64,000 bases of DNA, from the NCBI GenBank assembly GCA_016930935.1, contig JAFGFT010000008.1, positions 39,460 through 103,459 on the forward strand, read 5' to 3'. A program made the position numbers and the translations under genes. The notes below the pieces were generated by a model. It was not told the origin of the DNA. It saw nothing but the letters and a program-made list of their open reading frames with translations, and ran no database searches. This DNA comes from Dehalococcoidia bacterium (GTDB taxonomy: Bacteria > Chloroflexota > Dehalococcoidia > GIF9 > AB-539-J10). The first letter of the stretch is position 1; every line of letters starts with the position of its first letter. Positions 34,902-44,195 of this stretch are shown one piece after another.

Positions 34902-36149
34902 TTGTCTGCTGACATGAGAAAACCCTTCTACGGTTACTGGATAGTTGCGGCCACTTTTCTGTGCAATGTAATGACCTTCGGCTGCGGCTTCTACGCGTTC
35001 AGCCTGTTCGTGAGTCCACTCGGGTCAGACCTTTCATGGGGTCGGGGCGATGTGATGGCGGGTTTCACTGTTTTCTTTCTTTCTACAGGCCTATTGTCGC
35101 CTCAGGTGGGGAGGCTGGTGGACAGGCATGGGGCCAGGGTGGTGATGTCTGTTGGTGCCGTGCTCGCGGGCATAGGATTCGTGGTCCTCTCACAGATGAC
35201 GGCGTTGTGGCAGTTCTATCTGGGCTACATGATTGTGGGTGTGGGAATGGCAGGCACCGGACAGATACCCACAAGTGCGGTTGTCTCCAACTGGTTTGAG
35301 AAGAGAAGGGGTACGGCCGTGGGTGTCATGGCATCAGGGATCGGTGTCGGAGGACTCGCCTTTCCAGCGCTGTTGGGTGAACGGATTATCCCTCTCGTGG
35401 GATGGAGTCAATGCTACCTGCTGCTGGGAGTGCTGCTCTGGGCTGTGATTATCCCGCTGTCCGTCTTTGTCATAAGGACGAAACCCTCGGAGAAAGGGCT
35501 GGTGGCATACGGAGCGGAGGGCTTATCTGCGCATTCGGAGGAGAAGAGGGCGCCTGTGTCAGGTATCTCTCTGAAACTTGCGATGGGGACACTCAGTTTC
35601 TGGCTCATTGCCGCTACGTACTTCTTCAGTCACTTCGCGCAAGTCGGAGCGGTTCAGAACCAGGTTCCGTTCCTGGAGGATACGGGGTTCCCGATGATGG
35701 TGAGTGCGGGTGCGCTCGGGGCGGTAGGGCTGTGTAGCGCGTTCGGCAAGTTCACGTTCGGCTGGCTCTGCGACCGTATCCAGGCCAGACATGCGCTTGC
35801 AATCGGACTCGGTTTGCAGTGTGCCAGCATACTCGTACTCATGCGCATCACTCCTGATTCCGCAGCCGCGTCAGTGTGGCTCTACGCCGTGATGATGGGG
35901 TTTGGATTGGGCAGCTGGCTTCCCACGATGTCGATGCTGACGAGTGGCTACTTCGGCATGGCTCACTATGGTGCCGTCTTTGGTGCGTTGACCATACCCT
36001 ATGCCGTGGGTAGTGCTATTGGCCCGTTCGTCGCAGGACGAATGTACGACATGTCCGGCAACTACGATGCCGTCTTCATCCTGTTCCTGGTGTTGTTCGC
36101 TGTGGCTATCGTGAGCATCCTTCTTGCGCGCCGCCCTCGAACGGCATAA
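34902..36149 (+). CDS. MFS transporter, oxalate/formate or monocarboxylate-like group
   Basis: The 415-residue protein has twelve predicted helices. Hallmarks are GYWIVAATFLCNVMTFG, the loop-2 motif GRLVDRHGARVVM, and GKFTFGWLCDRIQARHALAIGLG in the second half. The FYGYW start and SLFVSPLGSDL are typical of the oxalate:formate antiporter-like/MCT group. The likely substrates are small carboxylates. TTG 34902 follows GAGGT by six bases; ATG 34914 is an alternative. A related gene begins at the right end of this window (63836). An inverted repeat GTCTCC/GGAGAC (36269-36295) follows. Confidence 0.9.
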   Translation: MSADMRKPFYGYWIVAATFLCNVMTFGCGFYAFSLFVSPLGSDLSWGRGDVMAGFTVFFLSTGLLSPQVGRLVDRHGARVVMSVGAVLAGIGFVVLSQMTALWQFYLGYMIVGVGMAGTGQIPTSAVVSNWFEKRRGTAVGVMASGIGVGGLAFPALLGERIIPLVGWSQCYLLLGVLLWAVIIPLSVFVIRTKPSEKGLVAYGAEGLSAHSEEKRAPVSGISLKLAMGTLSFWLIAATYFFSHFAQVGAVQNQVPFLEDTGFPMMVSAGALGAVGLCSAFGKFTFGWLCDRIQARHALAIGLGLQCASILVLMRITPDSAAASVWLYAVMMGFGLGSWLPTMSMLTSGYFGMAHYGAVFGALTIPYAVGSAIGPFVAGRMYDMSGNYDAVFILFLVLFAVAIVSILLARRPRTA

Positions 36150-36325
36150 GAAGTGTCCTGTGTGCGTGCTCTGCTGGACTTGGCCCTCGTTTGGTGCATA
36201 TACTTGAATTGGTTCAGTTCTGTCTGCCGCAGGTCTATTTCTCGCACTTCAGCGTGTGGGGGATTGGAGTCTCCGTCCTCTCTCTATAGGGAGACGATGC
36301 TCCTTTTCAGGTCTGCGTTGCACTG

Positions 36326-36595
36326 ATGTGGAAAGGTATGTTCAGCGTAGTAGCGACGGTGGTGTCTCAGGAAGGAACGTGTGAAGCCGGACATCGAGTC
36401 GGTGACCGATTCGTGATTGGGCAGACGACTCCTTGTGGCATGTGCTCGTGGGCGTTCTACACTCTCTATCCTTTCTCTCAACCGTTGCAGTTTGGCGGAC
36501 AGTTTCCGTGGGAACCGGATCCGGATGTTTCTCGTGTGGCGTGTCCGGATCCTGACAATCCTGTGGTGTTCGAATTACGTAGAGAAGTGGGCTAG
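36326..36595 (+). CDS. TIGR04076 family protein
   Basis: This 89-residue protein matches the small TIGR04076 family. Visible hallmarks are GTCEAGHRVGDRFVIG, TTPCGMCSWAFYTLYP, LQFGGQFPWEPDPDV, and ACPDPDNPVVFEL. Four Cys are spread through it and could bind metal. The function is unknown; relatives occur in Clostridia, Chloroflexota and archaea. The start ATG 36326 lacks a strong ribosome site, but the whole family-like region is in frame. It is between the MFS and DUF502 genes on the same strand. Confidence 0.85.
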   Translation: MWKGMFSVVATVVSQEGTCEAGHRVGDRFVIGQTTPCGMCSWAFYTLYPFSQPLQFGGQFPWEPDPDVSRVACPDPDNPVVFELRREVG

Positions 36596-36689
36596 GTGGT
36601 GGCTTCTCAGTCTGTCTCTGCTGTGTCCTGTCTCGAATTGTGGGTGGTATTGTGTCAGATGATGAAGGTATATGTAGCGAGGCGGTGGA

Positions 36690-37433
36690 ATGACTTCCCC
36701 AGACGTTGACGAACAAGCCAAGAAGGTTGTGACAGGTCTTCGGTTGGCCAGGGCGCGCGCGCGCCATAAGTCGTTCTGGGCCAATGTGGGCAAGAGGATT
36801 CGCAGTCAACTGCTCGCCGGCGTTGTGGTGGTGGTTCCAGTCGGTGCGACGGTACTCATCCTCAAGTGGGTTTTTGAGTGGGTCGATGATATCCTCCAGC
36901 CGATAATCCGCACTGCGCTTGGCCGGCCCATCTACGGGTTGGGCTTTGGCATCACTTTTCTTGTCATCTGGATTGTCGGCATCATTGCCAGTCAGATAGG
37001 TGGGCGGCGCCTTATCCAATACGCGGAGTCTTTGGTCAATCGCATTCCGGTAGTGAAGCACATGGTTTCAGGTATCAAACAGATACTTGAGGCTTTCGCT
37101 TCCCCCCGTGAAACGGGGTTCATGCAGGTCGTGCTGGTAGAGTATCCACGAAAAGGGCTCCGGACACTGGCATTCATCACCAACGAGGAATACGACTCTC
37201 GGGGAGAGAAGCTGTTAAACGTGTTTATTCCGACAGCTCCCAATCCCACATCTGGATTCCTGCACATCCTGCGTGAGAGCGAAGTGATGCGGACGGACAT
37301 CGCTGTCGATGACGCACTGAAGATGATAGTGTCTGCCGGCCGTGTATCCGCCAGAGAACTGAACGTCACGCTGGCGGCAGAACTGAATGACAATTCTGCG
37401 AAGCGGCCGCCTTCGACTCCCCCGGGCAGTTAG
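36690..37433 (+). CDS. DUF502 membrane protein
   Basis: This 247-residue protein has two N-terminal membrane helices (SQLLAGVVVVVPVGATVLIL and LGFGITFLVIWIVGIIAS) and the conserved DUF502 core RIPVVKHMVSGIKQILEAF, VVLVEYPRKGLRTLAFIT, VFIPTAPNPTSGFLHIL. The domain is widespread in bacteria and archaea, with unknown function. It is 53 bases before the start of the Lon-like protease gene on the same strand, and the two are probably co-transcribed. Confidence 0.94.
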   Translation: MTSPDVDEQAKKVVTGLRLARARARHKSFWANVGKRIRSQLLAGVVVVVPVGATVLILKWVFEWVDDILQPIIRTALGRPIYGLGFGITFLVIWIVGIIASQIGGRRLIQYAESLVNRIPVVKHMVSGIKQILEAFASPRETGFMQVVLVEYPRKGLRTLAFITNEEYDSRGEKLLNVFIPTAPNPTSGFLHILRESEVMRTDIAVDDALKMIVSAGRVSARELNVTLAAELNDNSAKRPPSTPPGS

Positions 37434-37486
37434 ACTGACCCTCTGGGGTGTTCGGCCCTCAACTGAGCATCAGAAAGGAGAGCGTA

Positions 37487-39943
37487 GTGAAAAACAGCCG
37501 GTATGAAGTACCTCCAGAGAAGCTCCGATGGCATTGCGATCCTGCCCAGTTTGATTTCGATTGCACCAAGGACCTCGCACCGCTGCATGAATTCATCGGT
37601 CAGGATAGAGCAATACGTGCTATCGAGTTCGGTCTCTCTATGGAGCGTGATGGCTACAACATCTACCTCTCAGGATTGACCGGTACCGGCAAGACATCGG
37701 TTGCCAAGACGTATATTCAGAAGCTCATAGGTGAGCGTGAAAAACGGGGTGATGAGTATCACGTCCATGACTGGTGCTATATCCACAACTTCGCGCAGCC
37801 CTATCGCCCTCGAATGGTGCAAGTGCCCGAGGGAAAAGGACACGAGTTCAAGGACGATATCAGCAATCTTCTGCAACATTTGAAGAAAGACATGGCGAAG
37901 GTCTTTGAGAGTGAAGACTACAAGGCACAGAAGAAGGAGATTGTTGAAGAGGGTCAGAGTCGGCAACAGAGCGTGTTTGGCGAACTCCGTGCGGAAGCAC
38001 TTAAGAAGGGCTTCCTCATTCAGATGACGCAGGTTGGCGCTGCGCTGGTTCCGATGAAGGATGGCAAGGCACTGTCCCAGGAAGAGTTTCTTGCGTTGGA
38101 AGAAAGCGAGCGGATGGGGATGGAAGAAGTCCGGAACGGACTTCGCAAGAAGCTGGAGGCTGTGTTCGAAGCTGCTCAAGAGGTCGAGCGTGAGGTTAGT
38201 GAGAGACTGCTGAAGTCTGATCGTGATGTGGCGGAATTCGCCATCACACGTCTCTACGAAAAACTTACCTCCAAGTACGCTGACAACGCCGATATTGCGC
38301 AGTATGTGGCGGACCTCAAGTCCTACACGTTGGACAATATCGAAATGTTCAAGTCTCCGGAGGAGAAAGCCGAACCTGCCCCGGGGTTGCTCTCAGATGG
38401 TGCCAAGTTTGGGGCAGACCCGACGCTTCCTTTCATGGTGAACGTGTTTGTCGACAACGGGGCTACCGTGGGACCCCCCATCATTACGGAGACGAATCCG
38501 AACTACGTGAATCTCTTCGGGAAGATTGAGCGCCGGTTCATCCTGGGTGGGTATGTGAGCGACCATACGATGATTAAGCCGGGGGCAGTACACCTGGCAA
38601 ATGGTGGCTACCTCCTGCTGAGTGCGGTCGATGTGCTTACGAACCCTGGAGTGTGGCCCGCACTCAAACGCGCGCTCAAGACGAAGGAACTCGGAATCGA
38701 GGAGCCTTTCGAGCAGTTGGGCATGTTCTCTCCACAGGGGTTGCGTCCGTTGCCCGCCCCTAGTGATGTGAAGGTGATACTGATAGGGGATGCGATGCTC
38801 TATCAGTTGCTCTCTGCACATGACGAGGATTTCTGGGAAATTTTCAAGGTGAAGGCCGATTTTGACTATGAGGTGTCGCGGACTCCTGACAACATGTTGT
38901 CTTTCGCTGCCTTCATTGCCGGTTGCTGTGAAGAGTGTGAACTCCGGCATTTCGATAAGTCGGGCGTGTCCAGGGTCATGGAGTATGCCTCCAGGCTGGT
39001 CGCTGATCAGGAGAAGCTCTCATCACGGTTTGCGTTCATCAAGGAACTGGTCGAGGAGGCCGAGTATTGGGCTCGCAAGGACGGGGCGAAACTTGTGGAT
39101 GAAGACCACGTCCAGAGGGCAATCGAAGAGCGCCGTTTTAGACATAATCTTCCTGATGAGCGGCTGAAAGAGATGATTGAGGAAGGTACAATCCTCATCG
39201 ATACGGAGGGGTCTGTCGTTGGGCAGGTGAACGGCCTCGCAGTGTATACGATGGGCGACCTCATGTTCGGGAAACCTTCACGTATTACCTGCAGGACGTA
39301 CCTTGGCAGAGGTGGCGTTATCAATATCGAGAGAGAGTCAAACCTCAGCGGCAGTACGCACGACAAGGGGATACTCATCCTGAGCGGATATATGGGCTGG
39401 AAGTTTGCACAGGACAACCCCCTGTCTCTGTCTGCAAGCATATGTTTCGAGCAGTCGTATGGTGGAGTGGATGGTGACAGCGCTTCAAGCGCGGAACTCT
39501 ACGTCTTGCTCTCGAGCATAGCCAATGTACCTATCCGGCAGGAGATCGCCGTGACGGGTTCGGTCAACCAGCGCGGTGAGGTGCAGCCGATAGGTGGCGC
39601 GAATCAGAAGATTGAGGGCTTCTACCAGATCTGCAAGGCGAAAGGCCTGACGGGAACACAAGGTGTCATGATTCCGAGGCGCAATATGCGCAATCTGATG
39701 TTGCGTGAAGAGGTAGTTCAAGCCGTGAGAGAGGGCAAGTTCCACGTCTATGCCGTGGATTCAATTGATGAGGGCATTGAGATACTCACAGGTATCCCGG
39801 CTGGGAAGAGACGCAAAGACGGTAGCTATGCCTCCAGGACCATCAACTCTCGAGTGGCAACGCAACTCCAGAGCATGGCATCGAAGATGAGACAGTCACG
39901 GGTGGCTCTGAAAGAGAACCATTCCGACGTCGAATCGTCCTGA
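37487..39943 (+). CDS. Lon-like ATP-dependent protease (LonB/LonC-type, COG1067)
   Basis: The 818-residue protease has Walker A GLTGTGKTS (residues 63-71), an interrupted AAA+ module with a long coiled-coil insert (about 140-270), and the sensor region IGDAMLYQLLS. The C-terminal peptidase domain carries GDSASSAEL with catalytic Ser665 and GGANQKIEGFY with Lys708, the Lon Ser-Lys dyad. This is the membrane-free COG1067 type and not LonA. The start is GTG 37487 with AAAGGAGA upstream. It should degrade damaged or specific regulatory proteins. The upstream gene is DUF502. Confidence 0.94.
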   Translation: MKNSRYEVPPEKLRWHCDPAQFDFDCTKDLAPLHEFIGQDRAIRAIEFGLSMERDGYNIYLSGLTGTGKTSVAKTYIQKLIGEREKRGDEYHVHDWCYIHNFAQPYRPRMVQVPEGKGHEFKDDISNLLQHLKKDMAKVFESEDYKAQKKEIVEEGQSRQQSVFGELRAEALKKGFLIQMTQVGAALVPMKDGKALSQEEFLALEESERMGMEEVRNGLRKKLEAVFEAAQEVEREVSERLLKSDRDVAEFAITRLYEKLTSKYADNADIAQYVADLKSYTLDNIEMFKSPEEKAEPAPGLLSDGAKFGADPTLPFMVNVFVDNGATVGPPIITETNPNYVNLFGKIERRFILGGYVSDHTMIKPGAVHLANGGYLLLSAVDVLTNPGVWPALKRALKTKELGIEEPFEQLGMFSPQGLRPLPAPSDVKVILIGDAMLYQLLSAHDEDFWEIFKVKADFDYEVSRTPDNMLSFAAFIAGCCEECELRHFDKSGVSRVMEYASRLVADQEKLSSRFAFIKELVEEAEYWARKDGAKLVDEDHVQRAIEERRFRHNLPDERLKEMIEEGTILIDTEGSVVGQVNGLAVYTMGDLMFGKPSRITCRTYLGRGGVINIERESNLSGSTHDKGILILSGYMGWKFAQDNPLSLSASICFEQSYGGVDGDSASSAELYVLLSSIANVPIRQEIAVTGSVNQRGEVQPIGGANQKIEGFYQICKAKGLTGTQGVMIPRRNMRNLMLREEVVQAVREGKFHVYAVDSIDEGIEILTGIPAGKRRKDGSYASRTINSRVATQLQSMASKMRQSRVALKENHSDVESS

Positions 39944-40190
39944 GTCGTCACCTGTGACGGTGAGGCAGAGCACGCGTTGTCCCTGTTGTGCCCTGGAGGC
40001 GGTCGTTCTCACGCGGGTATCCTGTCCGGCGCGTGCGGCCCCTGTGTCTCTGGATTGCGTCCTGCTGAGTGCGGTGTTGGCGTCCCCACCCTCGCTGTGC
40101 CGCCGTACTGTGCGTGGAACTCACTCTGATGTATAGCCGACGGTGCACCGCCGTATACAGTCACTGAGGCGCTCCGCTCATGGACGCACG

Positions 40191-41243
40191 TCACTGTGCG
40201 AAATCTATGACCGGAGCCATGACGGACAGGTTTCCTGTGTCCACCCATCCGTCCTCGTTCTGAGAAGGAATCTCCTCAAGAGAATGCACGTCATACGAAG
40301 CAGAGGAGAGCAGCAACGGTACGGGTTCGATGACGATATGGTCCGTCCGGAATTTGATGATGACAAGTTCACCTGACCCGGTGATGCCGGTCGTGTCTAC
40401 CAGTTCGATGATGACGGTTCCCGGGATGCTGACGTTGTGTTCGAGCATCGATGCGGATGCGAGCGAACCGGGAAGCACAGTCAATCCTGTCAGTATCTCG
40501 GCATCGTAGGTGAGTGTGATTTCGAGTCGGCCTACGTTCGAAGCCCCATCCACGAGGATGGGCGCGAGTACGTCACCTCGGCCTATGATGCCTGATGTGT
40601 CACCTGCGTCGTTTCTCATGCCTGAGACGATGAGCACTCCGAAGAGCGTGAGGAGAATGGCTCCGATTACCGCAGAACTGATGATTATCGGACGTTTGGT
40701 CTGAGGGTTCTTCTTGACTTCTCGGAACAGGAGTATCAGCCGTTCCGGTACGGTCATGCCGGGGAAGTCAGTGTAGCTTGCCCGTCCCACCGGGTATCCT
40801 TCTTCGTCACGTGTGGGCTCCTCGTCAATCCTGGCGGCAATCTCTATCAGTTCCTTCGAGGATGCCGTGCCGGCCGCGCTCTCAAGCAACCCCTCCTGGG
40901 TCTTTGCCTTCTTGAGTTCCTGGCGCAGCTTGACCAGTTCTCGTTCATTCTTGTCTGAGAAAGGTCCTTCACTTCCTTGCTGTCTCTCCAGAGCAGCTAT
41001 CTCAGGGAGAAGGTCATCCGCTGTTTTTCGTATCTTCTCAACGTCGGCTCTGACTGCGGACCGCGCACCTGCAAGGGCCGCGTCTGCCTTGTCGAGGCGT
41101 TTGCGGCACTTGGCTATCGCCGATTCATACTTCTTGTCATCGACCTTTCCTGCCAGCTTTCCGGCCTCGAGTTTTTCGATGTCGCTCGTGGCGAGTTCGT
41201 GGTCGACGAGAGCTTCTTTGAGTTTCCTGATGTTATGCGTCAC
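40191..41243 (-). CDS. Coiled-coil, single-span membrane protein with cohesin-like outer domain
   Basis: The 350-residue protein begins with a long charged helical coiled coil (residues 1-140), including KLEAGKLAGKVDDKKYE. Residues about 185-208 are one membrane helix. The outer part (about 223-345) resembles a cohesin-like beta-sandwich: GRLEITLTYDAEILTGL, VIIELVDTTGITGSGELVI. Cohesin modules bind dockerins in cellulosomes, but related folds occur in other envelope proteins. The start is GTG 41243 with a distant GGAG. It is divergent from the secreted CFI-box gene at 41358. No dockerin was seen in this window. Confidence 0.72.
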   Translation of the reverse strand: MTHNIRKLKEALVDHELATSDIEKLEAGKLAGKVDDKKYESAIAKCRKRLDKADAALAGARSAVRADVEKIRKTADDLLPEIAALERQQGSEGPFSDKNERELVKLRQELKKAKTQEGLLESAAGTASSKELIEIAARIDEEPTRDEEGYPVGRASYTDFPGMTVPERLILLFREVKKNPQTKRPIIISSAVIGAILLTLFGVLIVSGMRNDAGDTSGIIGRGDVLAPILVDGASNVGRLEITLTYDAEILTGLTVLPGSLASASMLEHNVSIPGTVIIELVDTTGITGSGELVIIKFRTDHIVIEPVPLLLSSASYDVHSLEEIPSQNEDGWVDTGNLSVMAPVIDFAQ

Positions 41244-41357
41244 AGTTCTGTTCTAATCTCCGCCCTTGATTCCGCTATTGTATCTGACTAGACTCTCCCG
41301 TACACCTTCCTGCACTATTTCCTGTGGTGGTTGGTGCTCGTTGAAAGGCAGATGACT

Positions 41358-42257
41358 ATGAGATGGTTCACGGTTGCATGTCTGGTAGGTCTTCTTCTCG
41401 CACAGTCTGTCCCTGCCTCATCTGTTGTGATGGCTGATGGGGACCCTCTGGAGGGCCTGAACGATGAAGAAAGGGCCTATGTGAGCAGGATGCGGACCGC
41501 CTATGCAACCGCACGCGCTGCGGTGGCTGAACTCGATGGCGTTGTGAATGGGGCCGTGGCGGGTGCGATTTTCGGAGCCGAGACGAGTGCTACTGAGATC
41601 GTCGGGGCCATGCTCTCGTGCAGCGGCAAACTCAAGGCCAGCGCGCAGATATTGCGCGAGGGTCCGCCGGCTTCGATGCAAGGTCTGGCTGAGAGCAACG
41701 CAGCGGTCGCTGCCACCCTTGAGAGTTCGTACGAGTCGTGCGCGTATATGATGGCGGGCGAAGGGGCCAACAGAGTGCTTGCTTGGGGCCGCGATTTCTT
41801 CGGAAACCTGTTCAACGCGCCGCCTGCGGCTGAGGAATCCGGGCTTTCTGCGAAAGCGAGAATCGTCTCCTGCCTGAGCGACGATAGTGCTCGCGTGAAG
41901 GATGTGCTTGATGCAGGAGAGGCAGCCCTGAACGCGCAGATTCAAGAAGTTCAGTTGCAGCAGGAAATGGGAGAGGACTTCCTTGAGGCCTTCATCTCCG
42001 GCGAGTGCTTCATTGCCACGGCGGCCTATGGCACGAAGAGTGCAGAAGAGATTCAGATTCTGCGCGACTTCAGGGATGACGTGTTGATGTTGAGTCCGGC
42101 CGGACGTGACTTCGTTCATGCGTACTACAGGTTCAGTCCGCCGGTCGCGGACTTCATCTCTCAACACGAGATGCTGCGTACGGCCGTGAGAGAAGGCCTT
42201 GTAGATCCAATCGTAGGAGTGGTGGGGATGACGAAGCCACTGTTCTCACTCTGGTGA
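41358..42257 (+). CDS. Secreted CFI-box-CTERM protein
   Basis: The 299-residue protein has a signal peptide (MRWFTVACLVGLLLAQSVPA, cleavage near SSVVMADG) and a mainly helical body with Cys88, Cys128, Cys172. Its C-terminus carries the CFI-box: ECFIATAAYGT (Cys217 onwards), RDFRDDVLM, AGRDFVHAYYRFSPPVADF and HEMLRTAVRE. This conserved C-terminal domain (CFI-box-CTERM) is thought to be a surface-attachment or maturation signal. ATG 41358 has AAAGG nine bases upstream; ATG 41352 is an alternative. Its stop is 8 bases from the stop of the convergent coiled-coil gene at 42266. Confidence 0.85.
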   Translation: MRWFTVACLVGLLLAQSVPASSVVMADGDPLEGLNDEERAYVSRMRTAYATARAAVAELDGVVNGAVAGAIFGAETSATEIVGAMLSCSGKLKASAQILREGPPASMQGLAESNAAVAATLESSYESCAYMMAGEGANRVLAWGRDFFGNLFNAPPAAEESGLSAKARIVSCLSDDSARVKDVLDAGEAALNAQIQEVQLQQEMGEDFLEAFISGECFIATAAYGTKSAEEIQILRDFRDDVLMLSPAGRDFVHAYYRFSPPVADFISQHEMLRTAVREGLVDPIVGVVGMTKPLFSLW

Positions 42258-42265
42258 GGTGGGGG

Positions 42266-43195
42266 TCAGCGTTCTCTTCGCTGGATCATGCCAAATACTA
42301 CTAGTGTAAGCGCTGCTGCGGTATATACGTAGAGCCCCTCGCGAATCACGATCAATTGCCGGAAATAGCTGCTGTGCAGCGGCATCTCTCCCAGTGCTAT
42401 CGCCGCAACGAGCGCCATCAGGGCGAGCACCCCGAGGACGATGTGCAGCGCTCCTCGCGCGCGTCCCGAGGAGATGAAAGTAGCTCCTATAGCTGCAAGG
42501 CTGCAGAACAGACCTCCCAGCCCCACGAAGAAACTGACCGTGACTCCAGCCTCCGCGGCGCTACTGGAGGCGAGCAGTTGTGACGGGGCCAACCATGGCA
42601 GTCTGATGCTGATGAGAAGCACAAGTGCAACGACAACAGCCGCTATGCGCAGCTTGGAGTTGAGTATCCCGCGTGCGGACAATCGAGATGTGCTGTCCGG
42701 GTCAACTGCTGGCTGCGAATGAGGGATAGCCCTGCGGGATTCAGTTCCTGCTCCATGTTCTTGTGGCGCTGCCCGGGGTGCGACTATCTTTGGTGCGGTC
42801 AGTCCGGCAGCTGTTTCAGCCGCGACGAGAGTTGCAAGACGCTTCTCATTCCGTTCAAGCTTGTCAATTTGTGCGCGAAGCCTCCTGTCCTCATTGCGGG
42901 ATTTCGCCAGGGAAATCTCGCCTGCCTTGAAGCGGATATCGATAGTCTCTCGTTCGGATGTGAGACTGCTGATGTCGCTACGGACTAATTCGAGCTGCGA
43001 GCCAAGGGCTCCGCGAAGCATCTCTATCTCGCGTGTGGTTGCTGCCAATCGCTTCTCATAGTCTCCCCTCACGGTTGCGTACTGTTCGTCCGTGACGGCG
43101 CCTTCTTCCGTGAGATGCTGGAGATTGGACAGATATTCTTTGAGTTGGTCGGATGTGGACAGGGAGGCGATGAGTCGCTGCGTTTCGTTGGTCAT
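42266..43195 (-). CDS. Coiled-coil protein with four C-terminal membrane helices
   Basis: The 309-residue protein has a cytosolic helical coiled coil (residues 1-125), with NLQHLTEEGAVTDEQYATVR. A Pro/Ala-rich linker (135-170) follows, then four membrane helices (about 182-198, 218-238, 249-267 and 287-304). The N-terminal segment resembles the first 50 residues of the protein at 40191-41243. ATG 43195 has AGGAGA eight bases upstream, so the in-frame extension to 43348 was rejected. I do not recognise the family. It is convergent with the CFI-box gene. Confidence 0.72.
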   Translation of the reverse strand: MTNETQRLIASLSTSDQLKEYLSNLQHLTEEGAVTDEQYATVRGDYEKRLAATTREIEMLRGALGSQLELVRSDISSLTSERETIDIRFKAGEISLAKSRNEDRRLRAQIDKLERNEKRLATLVAAETAAGLTAPKIVAPRAAPQEHGAGTESRRAIPHSQPAVDPDSTSRLSARGILNSKLRIAAVVVALVLLISIRLPWLAPSQLLASSSAAEAGVTVSFFVGLGGLFCSLAAIGATFISSGRARGALHIVLGVLALMALVAAIALGEMPLHSSYFRQLIVIREGLYVYTAAALTLVVFGMIQRRER

Positions 43196-43385
43196 GCTGC
43201 TTCTCCTGTTGCGCCTTGATTGGCCACTCGCGATGAACGGGGTCCTCGTAGTGGTGAAGAAGGTGGGTAACACGATATAGCCCCAATCTTGTGGCGTCAA
43301 GATGGCAGGGCTATATGTCTGCTCGCACGAGAGCAGAGGGGTTGTCATGAAGAGAGTCCCGCGTCCGGTAATTCATCACTATTCA

Positions 43386-44093
43386 CTACAGTGGGTGTAG
43401 CAACTCCGGCAGTTCCTGTAGAGAGGTGATCCTGCGGTAGTCGGTGAAGTCAGGGAATAGTCCGAATCTGTCAATGAGTATAGGAGTGATGCCGACGCCG
43501 ATGGCGCCGACTCCATCCACAAATGACTCATCCCCTACGTGTACGCACTCTGACGGTTGCGCTCCGGCGCGGGTCAGTGCTTCAAGGAATATGGGAGCCG
43601 CTGGTTTGCCCTTGCCGCTGATCTCCGATGAGGTTATCGTGAAATCCAGGAGTTCAGTCCAGTGAAGTCTTTCCAGGAACGGGGACAGGGGGCGGTTCAT
43701 GTTCGAGATGACCGCGGTCGTCAACCCCTGTTCTTTGAGTTTCGTAAGAGCGGGGCGCACATCCTCAGAAGGCATGAACTTCATGGCGGCGAAACGCTCC
43801 TTGAACTGCTTCAGCATCAACAGTGTCTGGTCGTATTCCTGCGGTGCCACTCCTGCTGCTTGCAGGACGATATTGTTATAGCGGATGAATGAGTCAGGGT
43901 TGGTACCGGGAGACCAGTGTATCGGTCTTCCCTCCGGAACCTGCTGTTCCGCGGCGTAGATGCCCCGCAGAATACGCATGGGGTCTGCCTCTATGCCGAA
44001 TTCCTTCCAGATTTCTGCACACAGAATGTGCGTGCCGGGTTCCATGCGGACAAGAGTGTTTACCCAATCGAAGAATACTACCTTTGTTGCCAT
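43386..44093 (-). CDS. HAD-superfamily hydrolase-like protein with altered motif I
   Basis: The 235-residue protein has a HAD fold: VVFFDWVNTL (Asp9), AVISNMN (motif II Asn131), SGKGKPAAPIF (motif III Lys163) and VGDESFVDGVGA (motif IV Asp188, Asp193). Motif I normally reads DxDGT; here residue 11 is Val where the second Asp usually serves as acid/base. The reaction is therefore uncertain; such changes occur in dehalogenase or phosphonatase branches. The protein is close to haloacid-dehalogenase-like family members in length. A promoter with a dyad lies upstream. Confidence 0.85.
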   Translation of the reverse strand: MATKVVFFDWVNTLVRMEPGTHILCAEIWKEFGIEADPMRILRGIYAAEQQVPEGRPIHWSPGTNPDSFIRYNNIVLQAAGVAPQEYDQTLLMLKQFKERFAAMKFMPSEDVRPALTKLKEQGLTTAVISNMNRPLSPFLERLHWTELLDFTITSSEISGKGKPAAPIFLEALTRAGAQPSECVHVGDESFVDGVGAIGVGITPILIDRFGLFPDFTDYRRITSLQELPELLHPL

Positions 44094-44166
44094 GAGCTAC
44101 CTCTATTGATGCGGTCTTGATTGATGCATTCCGAAGTGGGGGAGCCGTGGGTGTTGTACGAGAGTG

Positions 44167-44195
44167 ATGCTAGCCTCAGTCGTACGATTTGACAA
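44167..44195 (-). promoter_or_regulatory. Sigma70-like promoter for the HAD gene
   Basis: On the minus strand TTGTCA (complement of 44190-44195), 17 bases, then TAGCAT (complement of 44167-44172). The -10 is about 75 bases upstream of the ATG at 44093. The dyad at 44178-44207 overlaps the -35 box. Confidence 0.5.
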
